A stretch of 64,000 nucleotides of DNA from the NCBI RefSeq assembly GCF_002443295.1, contig NZ_BAOS01000022.1, positions 1-64,000 of the forward strand. Direction: 5' to 3'. This DNA is from Candidatus Scalindua japonica. GTDB lineage: Bacteria > Planctomycetota > Brocadiia > Brocadiales > Scalinduaceae. Under the pieces are notes generated by a model. It did not search any database and was not told the origin of the DNA. It worked only from the letters and a program-made list of their open reading frames with translations. Position numbers and translations under genes: made by a program. Positions 8,775 to 17,601 of this stretch are shown here, piece after piece. Position 1 is the first letter of the stretch, and the number at the start of each line of letters is the position of its first letter.

Positions 8775-10232
8775 ATGGAAACCAGCATGAAAGTCAATAA
8801 AATTTCAGACTGTCTATGGGAAATCCCGAAGACAGAAAAAGAAGGCATGCTTGTCCCGGCAAGAATATATGCAAACGATACACTTTTCGAGAGCATGGAT
8901 AAAGGTGTCTTTGAGCAAATTACAAATGTCGCCTGTCTGCCCGGTATTCAGAAATACGCGCTCTGTATGCCTGATGGTCATTGGGGATATGGGTTTCCCA
9001 TTGGTGGTGTAGCCGCTTTTGATACCAAAGATGGTATTATCTCTCCGGGGGGAATAGGCTTTGACATAAATTGCGGAATGAGATTGATTACTACAAATTT
9101 AAAAGCAGAAGAAGTAAAACCCCGGATCAGGGAACTTATTAATGAGTTGTTCCGAGCGGTACCTGCGGGAGTGGGAGCCAAAGGGACCCTGAAAGCTTCA
9201 GTAACACAGCTTAAAGGAATTATGGAAAGAGGGGTTGACTGGTGTATAGAAAATGGTTATGGCTGGCCTCAAGACCGCGAAAAGATAGAAGAGTGTGGGC
9301 ATATACCAGGCGCAGATCCATCAAAGGTAAGTGAAAAGGCGATATCAAGAGGAGCAAACCAACTGGGAACTCTTGGCTCCGGGAACCATTACCTGGAGGT
9401 CCAGATGGTAAAAATAGATAATATTTTCGACGAGAAGACGGCAGGCATATTTGGGATCAGCGAAAAAAATCAGATAGTAATTATGGTGCATTGCGGATCG
9501 AGAGGTTTTGGGCATCAAGTCGCAACAGATTATCTGAAGGTATTCGATAAAGCAATGAAGAAGTATGGTATGACCGTAAAAGACAGAGAACTTGCATGCG
9601 CGCCTTTTAAATCATCGGAAGGTTCTGACTATTACAAGGCAATGTTGTGCGCCGCAAATAGCGCCTTTGCAAACAGGCAGATCATTACTCACAGGATCAG
9701 AGAAAGCTTCTCAAAAGTCTTTAATACCAGTGCGGAAAACCTTGGAATAGAGATTGTGTATGATGTTGCTCACAATATCGCAAAGGTAGAAAAATATAAA
9801 ATTGACGGTAAAGAGAAAGAGGTTTTGGTCCATAGAAAAGGCTCAACAAGGTGCTTTGGGCCCGGCAGGAAGGAGCTTCCGGAAATATACAGAAGCGTAG
9901 GACAACCTGTTATTGTAGGCGGTTCTATGCAAACCGGTTCTTATCTACTGGCAGGTACTGAAAAAGCAATGCAAGAGACATTTGGCTCAACAATGCATGG
10001 CGCGGGCAGGACTATGTCAAGACACGCCGCCAAGAAGAGAGTAAGAGGTGATCAACTCCTGAAGACTATGGCTAAAGACGGCATTCATGTTAAGACCGCC
10101 TCAATGTCCGGCCTGGCAGAAGAAGCCGGTATTGCTTATAAAAACATTTCAGAGGTAGTTGAAACTATGGACGGTTTGGGTATAACAAAAAAAGTAGTGA
10201 AGCTGAAACCCATCGGGAATATTAAAGGATAA
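8775..10232 (+). CDS. rtcB: RNA-splicing ligase RtcB
   Basis: The 485-residue protein joins RNA 2',3'-cyclic phosphate or 3'-phosphate ends to 5'-OH ends using GTP and two Mn ions. Metal and nucleotide sites are all present: DGHWGYGFPIGG, GGIGFDINCGMR (Cys about residue 100), GSGNHYLEVQ, HCGSRGFGHQ, VHRKGSTRCFGPG, and HGAGRTMSR with the His (about residue 408) that takes GMP. The partner archease gene is just upstream. Together they serve tRNA repair or repair of RNAs cut by ribonucleases; several toxin-antitoxin genes lie 2-4 kb downstream. Confidence 0.95.
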   Translation: METSMKVNKISDCLWEIPKTEKEGMLVPARIYANDTLFESMDKGVFEQITNVACLPGIQKYALCMPDGHWGYGFPIGGVAAFDTKDGIISPGGIGFDINCGMRLITTNLKAEEVKPRIRELINELFRAVPAGVGAKGTLKASVTQLKGIMERGVDWCIENGYGWPQDREKIEECGHIPGADPSKVSEKAISRGANQLGTLGSGNHYLEVQMVKIDNIFDEKTAGIFGISEKNQIVIMVHCGSRGFGHQVATDYLKVFDKAMKKYGMTVKDRELACAPFKSSEGSDYYKAMLCAANSAFANRQIITHRIRESFSKVFNTSAENLGIEIVYDVAHNIAKVEKYKIDGKEKEVLVHRKGSTRCFGPGRKELPEIYRSVGQPVIVGGSMQTGSYLLAGTEKAMQETFGSTMHGAGRTMSRHAAKKRVRGDQLLKTMAKDGIHVKTASMSGLAEEAGIAYKNISEVVETMDGLGITKKVVKLKPIGNIKG

Positions 10233-10254
10233 CTATTTTAAACAGGAGAAAACA

Positions 10255-11541
10255 ATGCACTTGCCAGATTGGATACAAAAAATACCTGTTTCAGCAAAGG
10301 GTATTATAAGCGCACCTTTATCTTTATTCTCAAGGCGTTCTTCTAAAGGACTACAAACAGAGGATGGTTACAAGGACAACGAAAATGATAAAAACATAGA
10401 GACTTATGACCTTACCTTAATAAATACGGAAGAACTTGCAGAAAAACTCTCCAGGCATCTTCCTGAGCAGCTATCATCCCATGAAAAAAAGGCTGAAATG
10501 CAAGAGCTTGAAAACACTATTAAACGGTTACAACAGAGCAACTCTGATGAATACAAACATAAGGTTTTGCGGGAATTAAGCAAAGGTAAGATCACTGAAG
10601 CAGCAGATATATTGAATAAAACAACTCAACATCTAATGACTTCATCAATGCAACCACCAAAGCAACCATCTAAGAAAACGGCCCTGGACTGGATTGACGT
10701 AGGAAACATCATGTTATTAAAAGGCCCGCATAAATCATTAACCGCATTTAGAAAAGCCGTAAAAATGGATAATCTCAATACTGAAGCATGGCACCGATTA
10801 GGCCGTGTTTCGTATTGGACAGGAAATCTAAAGGAATCAAGACAAGCCTATGAACAAATCCTTGAATTGGAAGGAAAAGACGAACCACTTAAGGCTATGA
10901 GCTACAGTAACCTTGGGACTATCTATAAAAAGAGTGGCCAACTGGACAAGGCTGAAGAGTCTTATTTGGAATCACTCGAAATTAGTGAAACTCTTGATCT
11001 ACAGGAAGAGATGGCTTTTGCGAACGGTAATCTTGGTATCATCTATTACACACGTGGAGAATATGACAAGGCTGAAGAGTTCTATCAGAAATCACTTGAA
11101 ATCAACAAAACCCTCAACCAACAGGAAGGCATGGCTACTCAATACTGCAATCTAGGTATTATTTATAAAAAACGAGGAGACGTTGACAAGGCAAAACAAT
11201 TTTACCAGAAATCACTTGAGATTAATAAGTCCATTGGACAAAAAAGAGGCATAGCTTCAGGTTACGGCAATCTTGGCAACATCTATAAAATCCGTGGTGA
11301 GCTTGACAAGGCAGAAGAATTTCATCTAAAATCACTTGAAATTAATAAATCTCTCGCACAAAAAAGAGGTATGGCTACAGATTATGGCAATCTTGGCAAT
11401 GTTTATAAAATCCGTGGAAAATTGAACAAAGCCTGCAACTATTGGGAAAAAAGCCTGGAGTTGTTTTCTAATCTTAAAGCAGAAGAACAGGTCAATTTGA
11501 CTAAAAAATTAATTGCCGAAAACGGTAAAACAGATAAATAA
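10255..11541 (+). CDS. Tetratricopeptide repeat protein
   Basis: The 428-residue protein has no signal peptide. Residues 1-140 are charged, with a leucine-rich helical stretch (about 60-110). From about 140 to 415 there are TPR units, the last five of about 40 residues with the pattern YGNLGNIYKIRGELDKAEEFHLKSLEINK. These look like LGN-type repeats that bind partner peptides. A good ribosome-binding site (AGGAG) precedes the ATG 23 bases after rtcB, so it may share its transcript. No enzymatic domain is seen and the partner is unknown. The near-identical last units suggest recent repeat growth. Confidence 0.85.
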   Translation: MHLPDWIQKIPVSAKGIISAPLSLFSRRSSKGLQTEDGYKDNENDKNIETYDLTLINTEELAEKLSRHLPEQLSSHEKKAEMQELENTIKRLQQSNSDEYKHKVLRELSKGKITEAADILNKTTQHLMTSSMQPPKQPSKKTALDWIDVGNIMLLKGPHKSLTAFRKAVKMDNLNTEAWHRLGRVSYWTGNLKESRQAYEQILELEGKDEPLKAMSYSNLGTIYKKSGQLDKAEESYLESLEISETLDLQEEMAFANGNLGIIYYTRGEYDKAEEFYQKSLEINKTLNQQEGMATQYCNLGIIYKKRGDVDKAKQFYQKSLEINKSIGQKRGIASGYGNLGNIYKIRGELDKAEEFHLKSLEINKSLAQKRGMATDYGNLGNVYKIRGKLNKACNYWEKSLELFSNLKAEEQVNLTKKLIAENGKTDK

Positions 11542-11589
11542 AACAGGACGCTCTTCATACCTGTTTACTACCCTTATCAGTATAATATC

Positions 11590-11640
11590 TGAAGTCCTCT
11601 AGAAAAGATCTCGGCACCTTTTGTCCGGGGAAGCAAGGAC
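11590..11640. repeat. Partial relative of the 7474-7577 repeat
   Basis: GAAGTCCTC followed by CTCGGCACCTTTTGTCCGGG and GAAGCAAGGAC parallels the right half of the element at 7474-7577 (AAGTCCTCGGCGTATTTTG then TCCGAGGAAGCGAAG). Outer arms are not preserved. It lies downstream of the TPR gene, before the CvfB-like gene. Confidence 0.45.
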
Positions 11641-11680
11641 AGTAATGTTTATGTAACGAAATATGTAGGATAATTTATTT

Positions 11681-12517
11681 ATGGCAAAAATAGGTGTATT
11701 TAACAATTTAAGAGTAGTCAAGGAAGTTGCTTTCGGAGTTTACCTTGACGGGGGAGAGCATGAAGAAATACTGCTTCCGAACAGGTACGTCCCCGATAAT
11801 TGTAAAGTGGGTGATAATATCAGGGTCTTTATCTACCTTGATTCAGAAGACCGTTTTATAGCTACTACCGAAAGACCCTATGCAATGGTTGGAGACTTTG
11901 CCTTGCTGAAGGTTGTTGCGGTTGAGTCTGTTGGGGCATTCCTCGACTGGGGTTTACCGAAGGACCTGCTGGTACCTTTCAGCGAACAATTTCCAATAAT
12001 GGAAAAAGGCAAATCGTATATAGTCAAAATCTATGTTGATAAAAAAAGCAACCGCATTGCGGCCACCACGAGACTGGACAGATACCTTGACAACATCCCG
12101 GGTAACTTTAACGCGGGACAGGAAGTAGAACTGCTCATATGCAACCAAACAGATATTGGCTACAAAGCAATTATTAACGGTACACATTGGGGAGTGCTCT
12201 ATTCAAACGAAGTGTTTCAAACATTAAAGAGTGGCCAGAAGATAAAAGGATATATCAAAAAAGTGAGGGATGATAATAAAATAGACCTTAGTCTGCATAA
12301 ACCCGGCTATGAAAAAGTAGATGACGTAACGGAAACAATCCTTACTGTGTTGAAAGAGCAAGGTGGGTACATCCCGGTAACAGATAAAAGCTCCCCGGAA
12401 ACAATTTACAAGCTATTCGGAGTAAGCAAAAAGACGTACAAAAAAGCGATAGGTGCTATTTATAAGAAAAAACTTATTACTATCGAAAATGATGGTATTA
12501 AACTTATCAGTAAATGA
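11681..12517 (+). CDS. CvfB-like S1-domain RNA-binding protein
   Basis: The 278-residue protein matches the CvfB/YitL family: tandem S1-like beta-barrels from the N-terminus (FGVYLDGGEHEEILLPNRYVP, then GAFLDWGLPKDLLVPFSEQ), a third barrel (KSGQKIKGYIKKVRDDNKIDLSLHKPG) and a C-terminal winged-helix (YKLFGVSKKTYKKAIGAIYK). Family members bind RNA and affect gene expression; CvfB influences virulence genes in Staphylococcus. The sequence is full length. It lies 140 bases after the TPR gene and may belong with the RNA-repair genes only by proximity. Confidence 0.87.
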   Translation: MAKIGVFNNLRVVKEVAFGVYLDGGEHEEILLPNRYVPDNCKVGDNIRVFIYLDSEDRFIATTERPYAMVGDFALLKVVAVESVGAFLDWGLPKDLLVPFSEQFPIMEKGKSYIVKIYVDKKSNRIAATTRLDRYLDNIPGNFNAGQEVELLICNQTDIGYKAIINGTHWGVLYSNEVFQTLKSGQKIKGYIKKVRDDNKIDLSLHKPGYEKVDDVTETILTVLKEQGGYIPVTDKSSPETIYKLFGVSKKTYKKAIGAIYKKKLITIENDGIKLISK

Positions 12518-12557
12518 GATTTAAATTCGAACTCAGGACTACTCCGACCGCATTCAG

Positions 12558-12566
12558 CCCCCCCCC
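12558..12566. repeat. Run of nine C bases
   Basis: A C9 tract stands about 75 bp upstream of the HepT-like start in an otherwise AT-rich spacer. Such tracts can vary in length and change promoter spacing, but no promoter pair could be placed around it. Confidence 0.4.
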
Positions 12567-12640
12567 ATTTTTGCTTGACTCGCTTGCTTTATTGCTTTAT
12601 CATCCAACTTAATTTCCGATGAACATTGAGGAGAAATGCT

Positions 12641-13048
12641 ATGGAAAATCAAGATATCAGATGGGTCCAAAGATTTCAGAATTTCGAAAAAGCATTTTTA
12701 CTGCTACAAGAAACTCTACAAATTGAAAGTCCATCTGTAGTAGAACGGGCAGGCATGATGCAGTTTTTTGAAATGACATTTGAGTTGGCATGGAAGCTAT
12801 TAAAAGATTACGAAGAAGAAGAGGGTTTCACTGTCAATAGCCCGAGAGATGCGATTAAGCAGGCATTTCAGGCAAACACCATCACTTCCGGACATACCTG
12901 GTTAGACGCTTTATCAGATAGAAACTTCACTACGCATACTTATCACGAGAAAACTGCTGTTGAAATGGAAGAAAAAATACGCAATAAATATTTCCTTATC
13001 CTGGAAAAACTATATGTAGATTTTAAAAATAGAGTGGACAAAGAATGA
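12641..13048 (+). CDS. HepT/HI0074-type nucleotidyltransferase partner (toxin-like)
   Basis: The 135-residue helical protein matches the nucleotidyltransferase substrate-binding (HI0074) family: QDIRWVQRFQNFEKAFLLLQ, ERAGMMQFFEMTFELAWKLLKDY, SPRDAIKQAFQ and the motif W..AL..RN..TH.Y. In this superfamily the helical protein is often a HEPN toxin (R-x4-6-H-type RNase) silenced by the MNT partner. Here RNFTTHTY holds R, N and H in the expected place. GAGGAG stands seven bases before the ATG at 12641. The partner gene overlaps by four bases (ATGA) but is frameshifted. Confidence 0.85.
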   Translation: MENQDIRWVQRFQNFEKAFLLLQETLQIESPSVVERAGMMQFFEMTFELAWKLLKDYEEEEGFTVNSPRDAIKQAFQANTITSGHTWLDALSDRNFTTHTYHEKTAVEMEEKIRNKYFLILEKLYVDFKNRVDKE

Positions 13049-13379
13049 AATATGGGCTGCTAGATAGAGATATCAAATACATTATTGAATCAATTAAAAC
13101 ATTCAGTGAAATAACGGAAGTCATTTTGTTTGGTTCTCGCGCAAAAGGATCTTCAAAAATGGATCAGATGTGGACATGGCCATTATGGGAGAAAATGTAA
13201 CTCATTATACAGTAACCCGCCTCTCGTATCTTTTAAATGAAGAAAAACCTTTACCTTACTACTTCGATATTGTTCATTACGAAAAAATAGACGAACCAAA
13301 GCTGATAGAACATATCGATCGAGTAGGGATTGTCTTTTATCACCATTTGCACACAAAACATATTGCATCGATTAAATAA
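13045..13379 (+). pseudogene. MntA-like nucleotidyltransferase (antitoxin), frameshifted
   Basis: From ATG 13045 the frame gives MKYGLLDRDIKYIIESIKTF and VILFGSRAKGSSK, then leaves the family. The next frame resumes exactly with GSDVDMAIMGENVTHY and runs to TAA at 13377-13379. The MNT motif GS-R-G...SDVD is thus split at the A-run 13155-13159: six A would join the frames where five are present. Joined length (about 111 residues) is normal. Without it the adjoining HepT-like toxin would have no intact antitoxin. A one-base sequencing error or slippage at the run is possible. Confidence 0.8.
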
Positions 13380-13485
13380 ATATCTTGTTCCGAAATCTCA
13401 AATCGCAAGTTTCATGTCCTCTCTTTTTTCTTTACTTCAATAAAAACTATTTGCAAATGTGTTGCATTTGTGAGACAATTATCAC

Positions 13486-13746
13486 ATGGAAAAATCAGCA
13501 ACTGTTCATGCCAGAATTGAACCAAAAACTAAAAAGAAAGCTGAAGGGGTTTTGAAAAAACTAGGAATGAGCCCTACTGAGGCCATCCGGCTCTTTTATA
13601 ATCAAATATGCCTTTGTGGCGGCATTCCCTTCCCTCTTCTCATCCCTAATGAGACGACAAAAAAAACCTTGAAAAAGAGCAGTCAGGACGAAGATGTCCA
13701 ATCCTTTGATTCCCTAGAAGAAATGTTTGATAGTTGGGAAAAATGA
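13486..13746 (+). CDS. RelB/DinJ-family antitoxin
   Basis: The 86-residue protein starts with a ribbon-helix-helix domain (SATVHARIEPKTKKKAEGVLKKLGMSPTEAIRLFYNQI) typical of DinJ/RelB, followed by a short acidic tail (DEDVQSFDSLEEMFDSWEK) that would wrap the toxin. It binds its own promoter in known systems. TTGCAAATGTGTTGCATTTG just upstream (from about 13450) is a near palindrome and a plausible operator. The stop overlaps the toxin start (ATGA), ensuring coupling. Confidence 0.92.
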   Translation: MEKSATVHARIEPKTKKKAEGVLKKLGMSPTEAIRLFYNQICLCGGIPFPLLIPNETTKKTLKKSSQDEDVQSFDSLEEMFDSWEK

Positions 13747-14012
13747 AAAGACTGTCCCAGTCCAACCAGTTCTTAAAAGATATTAAAAGGATGAGAAAAC
13801 GGGGTAAGGATATCGAGAAGTTGCAATCCGTGATAACGAAACTTGCCAATAATGAGACTCTCCATCCCAAGCATAGAGACCACCCGTTGTTGGGAGAATG
13901 GAAAAACTGTCGGGATTGCCACATTGACCCGGATTGGATTCTCGTTTATTACACCGATTCAATTACTCTTCGTCTGGAACGTACTGGTAGCCATAGCGAC
14001 CTGTTTAAATAA
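13743..14012 (+). CDS. YafQ-family mRNA endoribonuclease toxin
   Basis: The 89-residue protein matches YafQ of the RelE/ParE superfamily. Residues linked to catalysis are present: the His residues in KHRDHPLLGEW, the segment CHIDPDWILVYY (H-x-D/Q-P-D-W), and the C-terminal GSHSDLF. YafQ cuts mRNA in the ribosome. The start at 13743 overlaps the antitoxin stop. The module looks intact, unlike the mntA-like and hicA genes in this window. Confidence 0.93.
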   Translation: MKRLSQSNQFLKDIKRMRKRGKDIEKLQSVITKLANNETLHPKHRDHPLLGEWKNCRDCHIDPDWILVYYTDSITLRLERTGSHSDLFK

Positions 14013-14056
14013 AATTCAAATTGAAGATTTATTTTTAAGATGGAGAGGAGTAGAAA

Positions 14057-14635
14057 ATGAGTTGGCGAACTGAATGGAAGGCTATATCGGACCGTATTGA
14101 CAGTATCTTGGAAGCTGGTAGCTTTTATGCGCAGTTTGGAAATTCCTCTGATGGCGGAAGCGCTGCACACAAAGGATTGATTCCCACTGCAAAAGAAATT
14201 CGTACTTCTACTGAAGACTTTAATAATAAATACACACAATTGTTACCAGTTTCAGCAACTTCATACCTAGATAAGTTCATTAGTGATGCACCAGAGTTTT
14301 TTGAGAATAGTAATGTGAAATCTCCATATTTAATGGCTCGGGTAACACTTACATTATTATCCGTATTCCGCGCCGATTTTACCTATAAGATCACCGATAT
14401 ATCTGAGCTTGCCCGACGCCTTTCTGAACATGCCTTTTCGCACCTCCAGAGAAGTATTGTCGCTGACCCAACCATCAAATCAAAATGGCAAGATGCCTTT
14501 AAAAATGGTGAAACTACGTGTGGAAAACTAGGAGCAGCACATCTTCTTCAACATGGAATATGGGCTTTTAAAGTAAAAGAAGCAGGTGAAACACCATCTA
14601 AGATAGTAAATCAACTGAAGAAAGATAAGAAATAA
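14057..14635 (+). CDS. Uncharacterised protein, 192 residues
   Basis: I do not recognise the family. The protein is mostly helical and soluble, with no signal peptide. Visible stretches are a Gly/Ser-rich segment (GNSSDGGSAAHKG, residues about 28-40) and a C-terminal GETTCGKLGAAHLLQHGIWAFKVK. AGGAG stands eight bases before the ATG. It lies between a YafQ-type toxin and a methyltransferase whose ATG follows its stop with no gap, so the two are likely cotranslated. The setting makes a stress or defence role possible, but nothing in the protein shows it. Confidence 0.6.
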   Translation: MSWRTEWKAISDRIDSILEAGSFYAQFGNSSDGGSAAHKGLIPTAKEIRTSTEDFNNKYTQLLPVSATSYLDKFISDAPEFFENSNVKSPYLMARVTLTLLSVFRADFTYKITDISELARRLSEHAFSHLQRSIVADPTIKSKWQDAFKNGETTCGKLGAAHLLQHGIWAFKVKEAGETPSKIVNQLKKDKK

Positions 14636-15475
14636 ATGTTCAAAGAGTTCGAGAAAATAAATTCACGCCCTACGCCTTTTCAATTTTACACAGCAGATGC
14701 GCTATGGACGGATAATCATACCTCCAGTAAGATACTTGAGTCCGACCTGAATGAAGATATTGAAGTTTCGATTCAAAACAGAGAGTTCATAAATCGCTCA
14801 ATAGGTTGGATAGTCACTCGTTTCGGGATAGTCAAGAACAGCCTGGTTGCAGATTTTGGTTGTGGTATGGGTTCGTATGCAACCCGGCTTGCAGAGAAAG
14901 GAGCCGATGTTACCGGAATAGATTTTTCCGAGAGGTTTATTCAACATGCAAAGGGAGTGGCAAAACAGAAAGGGTTAGCTATTAAATATGTTCAGCAAAA
15001 CTATCTTGAGTTCGAGACAGAGGAACGGTTTGACCTGATAACATTGCTCTTGTGTGATTTCTGCGCATTGAACCCGTCACAGAGAAAGACCATGCTGAAA
15101 AAGTTTTATACATTTCTCAATCCCGGTGGTTCTGTTCTCCTTGATGTCTATTCAATGAATGCCTTTGACCAGAGAGAAGAGACAGAAAAATACGAACACT
15201 GCCGTCTCGATGGCTTCTGGTCACCTGAGAATTATTACTGTTTTCAAAATATATTGAAATATGACGAAGAAAAAGTAGTACTGGACAAATACACAATAAT
15301 TGAAGAGAAGCGAACACGTATTGTATACAACTGGTTACAATACTATAGCAAAGACTCCCTCAAAAAGGAATTTGAAGAGAGTGGTTTTACTGTTGAAGGT
15401 TTCTATTCTGATCTTATCGGTACTCCCATCAGCCCGGAATCTCTGGAAATTGTTATTATCGCGAAGAAACCTTGA
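14636..15475 (+). CDS. Class I SAM-dependent methyltransferase
   Basis: The 279-residue protein has the SAM-binding motif I VADFGCGMGSYATRLAEKGADVTGIDFSE, motif III-like ERFDLITLLLCDFCALNPSQR and the C-terminal LKKEFEESGFTVEGFYSD. These fit the Methyltransf_25/11 group. The substrate cannot be told. The ATG directly follows the stop of the unknown 14057 gene, with its ribosome-binding site (AAAGATAAG, weak) inside that gene, so expression is coupled. Confidence 0.87.
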   Translation: MFKEFEKINSRPTPFQFYTADALWTDNHTSSKILESDLNEDIEVSIQNREFINRSIGWIVTRFGIVKNSLVADFGCGMGSYATRLAEKGADVTGIDFSERFIQHAKGVAKQKGLAIKYVQQNYLEFETEERFDLITLLLCDFCALNPSQRKTMLKKFYTFLNPGGSVLLDVYSMNAFDQREETEKYEHCRLDGFWSPENYYCFQNILKYDEEKVVLDKYTIIEEKRTRIVYNWLQYYSKDSLKKEFEESGFTVEGFYSDLIGTPISPESLEIVIIAKKP

Positions 15476-15577
15476 TGGAACATAACCAATTTACCAATAA
15501 CCTAATTATCCCTTGACTTAATTTCGTTTAATAGGTTAGATTCTACTGCTTATTAATAGATTTTTATTGGATAAAAC

Positions 15578-15886
15578 ATGTTGAAGAGAAGAAGAAACTA
15601 CAATTTACAATACTTTTTATGTTACATGGCCTTATTGATATGCACCGGTCTTGTCGCACTAATGTGCGGTTGTGCATCAAATAAACCTTCAAGAGTGGGA
15701 AAAGCGACAGTTAATGCTGCTATAAATAGTGCTCCCAACACTGTAGCAGGAACAGTTCAAGGAGCAACATCAACTGCAATAATGGGTGGAAATGTACTAC
15801 AAGGTGCTCATAAAGGTGTTGGATCAAGCGCGGCAAGCTCTGCAGGCTCCACAGCAGCAGCAATTACTCGTGAACTGTTAAAGTGA
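15578..15886 (+). CDS. Small predicted lipoprotein, Gly/Ala/Ser-rich
   Basis: The 102-residue protein starts with basic residues and a hydrophobic segment (YFLCYMALLICTGLVALMCGC), with a lipobox-like M-C-G-C before ASNKPS. The rest is low-complexity (Gly, Ala, Ser, Thr) with repeated AxxxG patterns, reminiscent of glycine-zipper envelope proteins. No function can be assigned. It stands alone before a 360-bp spacer. Confidence 0.6.
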   Translation: MLKRRRNYNLQYFLCYMALLICTGLVALMCGCASNKPSRVGKATVNAAINSAPNTVAGTVQGATSTAIMGGNVLQGAHKGVGSSAASSAGSTAAAITRELLK

Positions 15887-16246
15887 TTTGCCGGGAATAG
15901 GGACAATATATTCTGCATAACAGAGTAGAAAATAAACACTATAGAGATAAAAAAAAGAGACATCTAATTTAATCCACCCCCCCTCCCTGTTCTTCCTGAC
16001 AATCGAACATTTGTCAGGAAGATTATCACATTCGCTTCTTCTAAACATAAAATCTACATTGACAACATTTCCTTAAAGAATTAGTATTAGCATGAATACA
16101 CAATTTTTTTCAAAAAATCCCGGCACATCATTAAAGAAGCCGGATTCATATAAAAGCTACTAATTATAGAAACAACAATTTATATATCTGTAGGGGCAAT
16201 TCTTAAATTTCCCCTACGGAACATGGATTAAAAAAAAGGAGAAATC
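15887..16246. other. Intergenic region with two hairpins, upstream of moeA
   Basis: No gene seen. The first hairpin pairs TCTTCCTGACAA (15991-16002) with TTGTCAGGAAGA (16011-16022), a perfect 12-bp stem with an eight-base loop and no T-run after it. A second pairs GTAGGGG (16190-16196) with CCCCTAC (16211-16217) some 30 bases before moeA. A C7 tract lies at about 15977-15983. Confidence 0.5.
15991..16022. terminator. Perfect 12-bp stem-loop, possible terminator
   Basis: TCTTCCTGACAA pairs fully with TTGTCAGGAAGA around the loop TCGAACAT. The 3' side continues TTATCACATTC rather than a clean T-run, so it may be a weak terminator or an RNA-stabilising or operator element. Confidence 0.45.
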
Positions 16247-17452
16247 ATGATAAGTGTTGATGAAGCATTAAAGATTGTTTTGAGAAAGGGGAAAAAGTTA
16301 CCACCAAAGAAAGTAAAACTGGAGGACTCTGCAGGACTCTGCCTGGCAGAGGGCATAAAGTCAGATTTGAATATGCCGCCATTTAACAGATCCGCAATGG
16401 ATGGATACGCGGTAATAGCAAAAGATATAAAACCACCGGTGGAGCTTGAAGTCATAGAAAGTATACGTGCCGGATACAATCCGAAGAAAAAAATCGGTAG
16501 AGGGCAGGCATCTAAGATTATGACAGGCGCAGTAGTACCAGATGGCGCAGACGCTGTTATAAAAGTAGAAGAGACAAAGGCTTTAGATGGTGACAAAAAA
16601 GTACGTATCCTGAAGAAAACTGAAAAGGGTGCAAACATTGCCAGGAAAGGAGAGGACGTTCGTGTGGGCAAAACCGTCCTGCCAAAAGGGACAAAGATCA
16701 GAGCTCAGGAGACCGGTATCCTTGCGGCAGTGGGTAAAAGCAATGTTACCGTTTACTCAACACCGAGTATCGGTATTATCTCAACAGGTGATGAATTGGT
16801 GGATATTGCTCGTAAACCTAAACCATGGCAGATACGTAACAGTAACAGTTACTCCCTCGCTGCTCAAGCCAGACAGATCGTCAAAGATGTTGAAATCCTT
16901 GGAAGGGTTAATGATAAAAAAAGTGAAATAAGAAAATTAATTCAGAAAGGTTTAAAGAAAGATATATTGATACTGTCCGGTGGAGTATCAATGGGAGAAT
17001 ACGATCTAGTCGGAGAGGTGTTACTGGACCTTGGTGTCAAGATATTTTTTGAGAAAGTGGCCCTTAGGCCCGGTAAACCCACAGTATTTGGTATGAAGGG
17101 CGATAAACTGATTTTTGCGCTTCCGGGGAACCCTGTGTCAACTTTTGTTACCTTTGAATTATTTGTAAAACCATGCGTTAAAAAAATGATGGGCTATACA
17201 TCATATGAACATCCGATAATCCATGCTGAGCTGGAGAAAGCAATTAATATGAAGAAAAAGCGGCGTGAATATCGTCCGGCATTATTAAAGCAGGAGGGAA
17301 CAGGTTGGAAGGTCTCTCTCGTGGACTGGCACGGTTCCGGAGATCTGTTCTCATTAACCGGAGCTAATGGGCTACTGATTATAAATGAGTCAGTTGAAAA
17401 GTTAAATGCGGGAGACATGGTTGAGGTAATGTTGACGGACGGTTTACTTTAG
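16247..17452 (+). CDS. moeA: Molybdopterin molybdenumtransferase
   Basis: The 401-residue protein has all MoeA landmarks: PPFNRSAMDGYA, GQASKIMTGAVVPDGADAVIKVEE, STGDELVD, the ILSGGVSMGEYD segment and ALPGNPVSTFVTFELFVKP. It inserts molybdate into adenylated molybdopterin in the cytosol. AAAGGAG precedes the ATG well. Length is normal. Anammox organisms need molybdenum cofactor for nitrite:nitrate oxidoreductase and formate dehydrogenase, none of which is in this window. Confidence 0.95.
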   Translation: MISVDEALKIVLRKGKKLPPKKVKLEDSAGLCLAEGIKSDLNMPPFNRSAMDGYAVIAKDIKPPVELEVIESIRAGYNPKKKIGRGQASKIMTGAVVPDGADAVIKVEETKALDGDKKVRILKKTEKGANIARKGEDVRVGKTVLPKGTKIRAQETGILAAVGKSNVTVYSTPSIGIISTGDELVDIARKPKPWQIRNSNSYSLAAQARQIVKDVEILGRVNDKKSEIRKLIQKGLKKDILILSGGVSMGEYDLVGEVLLDLGVKIFFEKVALRPGKPTVFGMKGDKLIFALPGNPVSTFVTFELFVKPCVKKMMGYTSYEHPIIHAELEKAINMKKKRREYRPALLKQEGTGWKVSLVDWHGSGDLFSLTGANGLLIINESVEKLNAGDMVEVMLTDGLL

Positions 17453-17601
17453 AAAATCAGTTATTAATTCTTGATTGCAGAGACCGCCTGTCCGACAGTT
17501 TGTTGCGCGGGTGTAACTGCTTTAATCCGCATCATCATGCCAACCCGGAAAGGCCGTTTGGACAGGGATGATGCACTCCATATTGATTAGGAAAAAACAT
17601 A

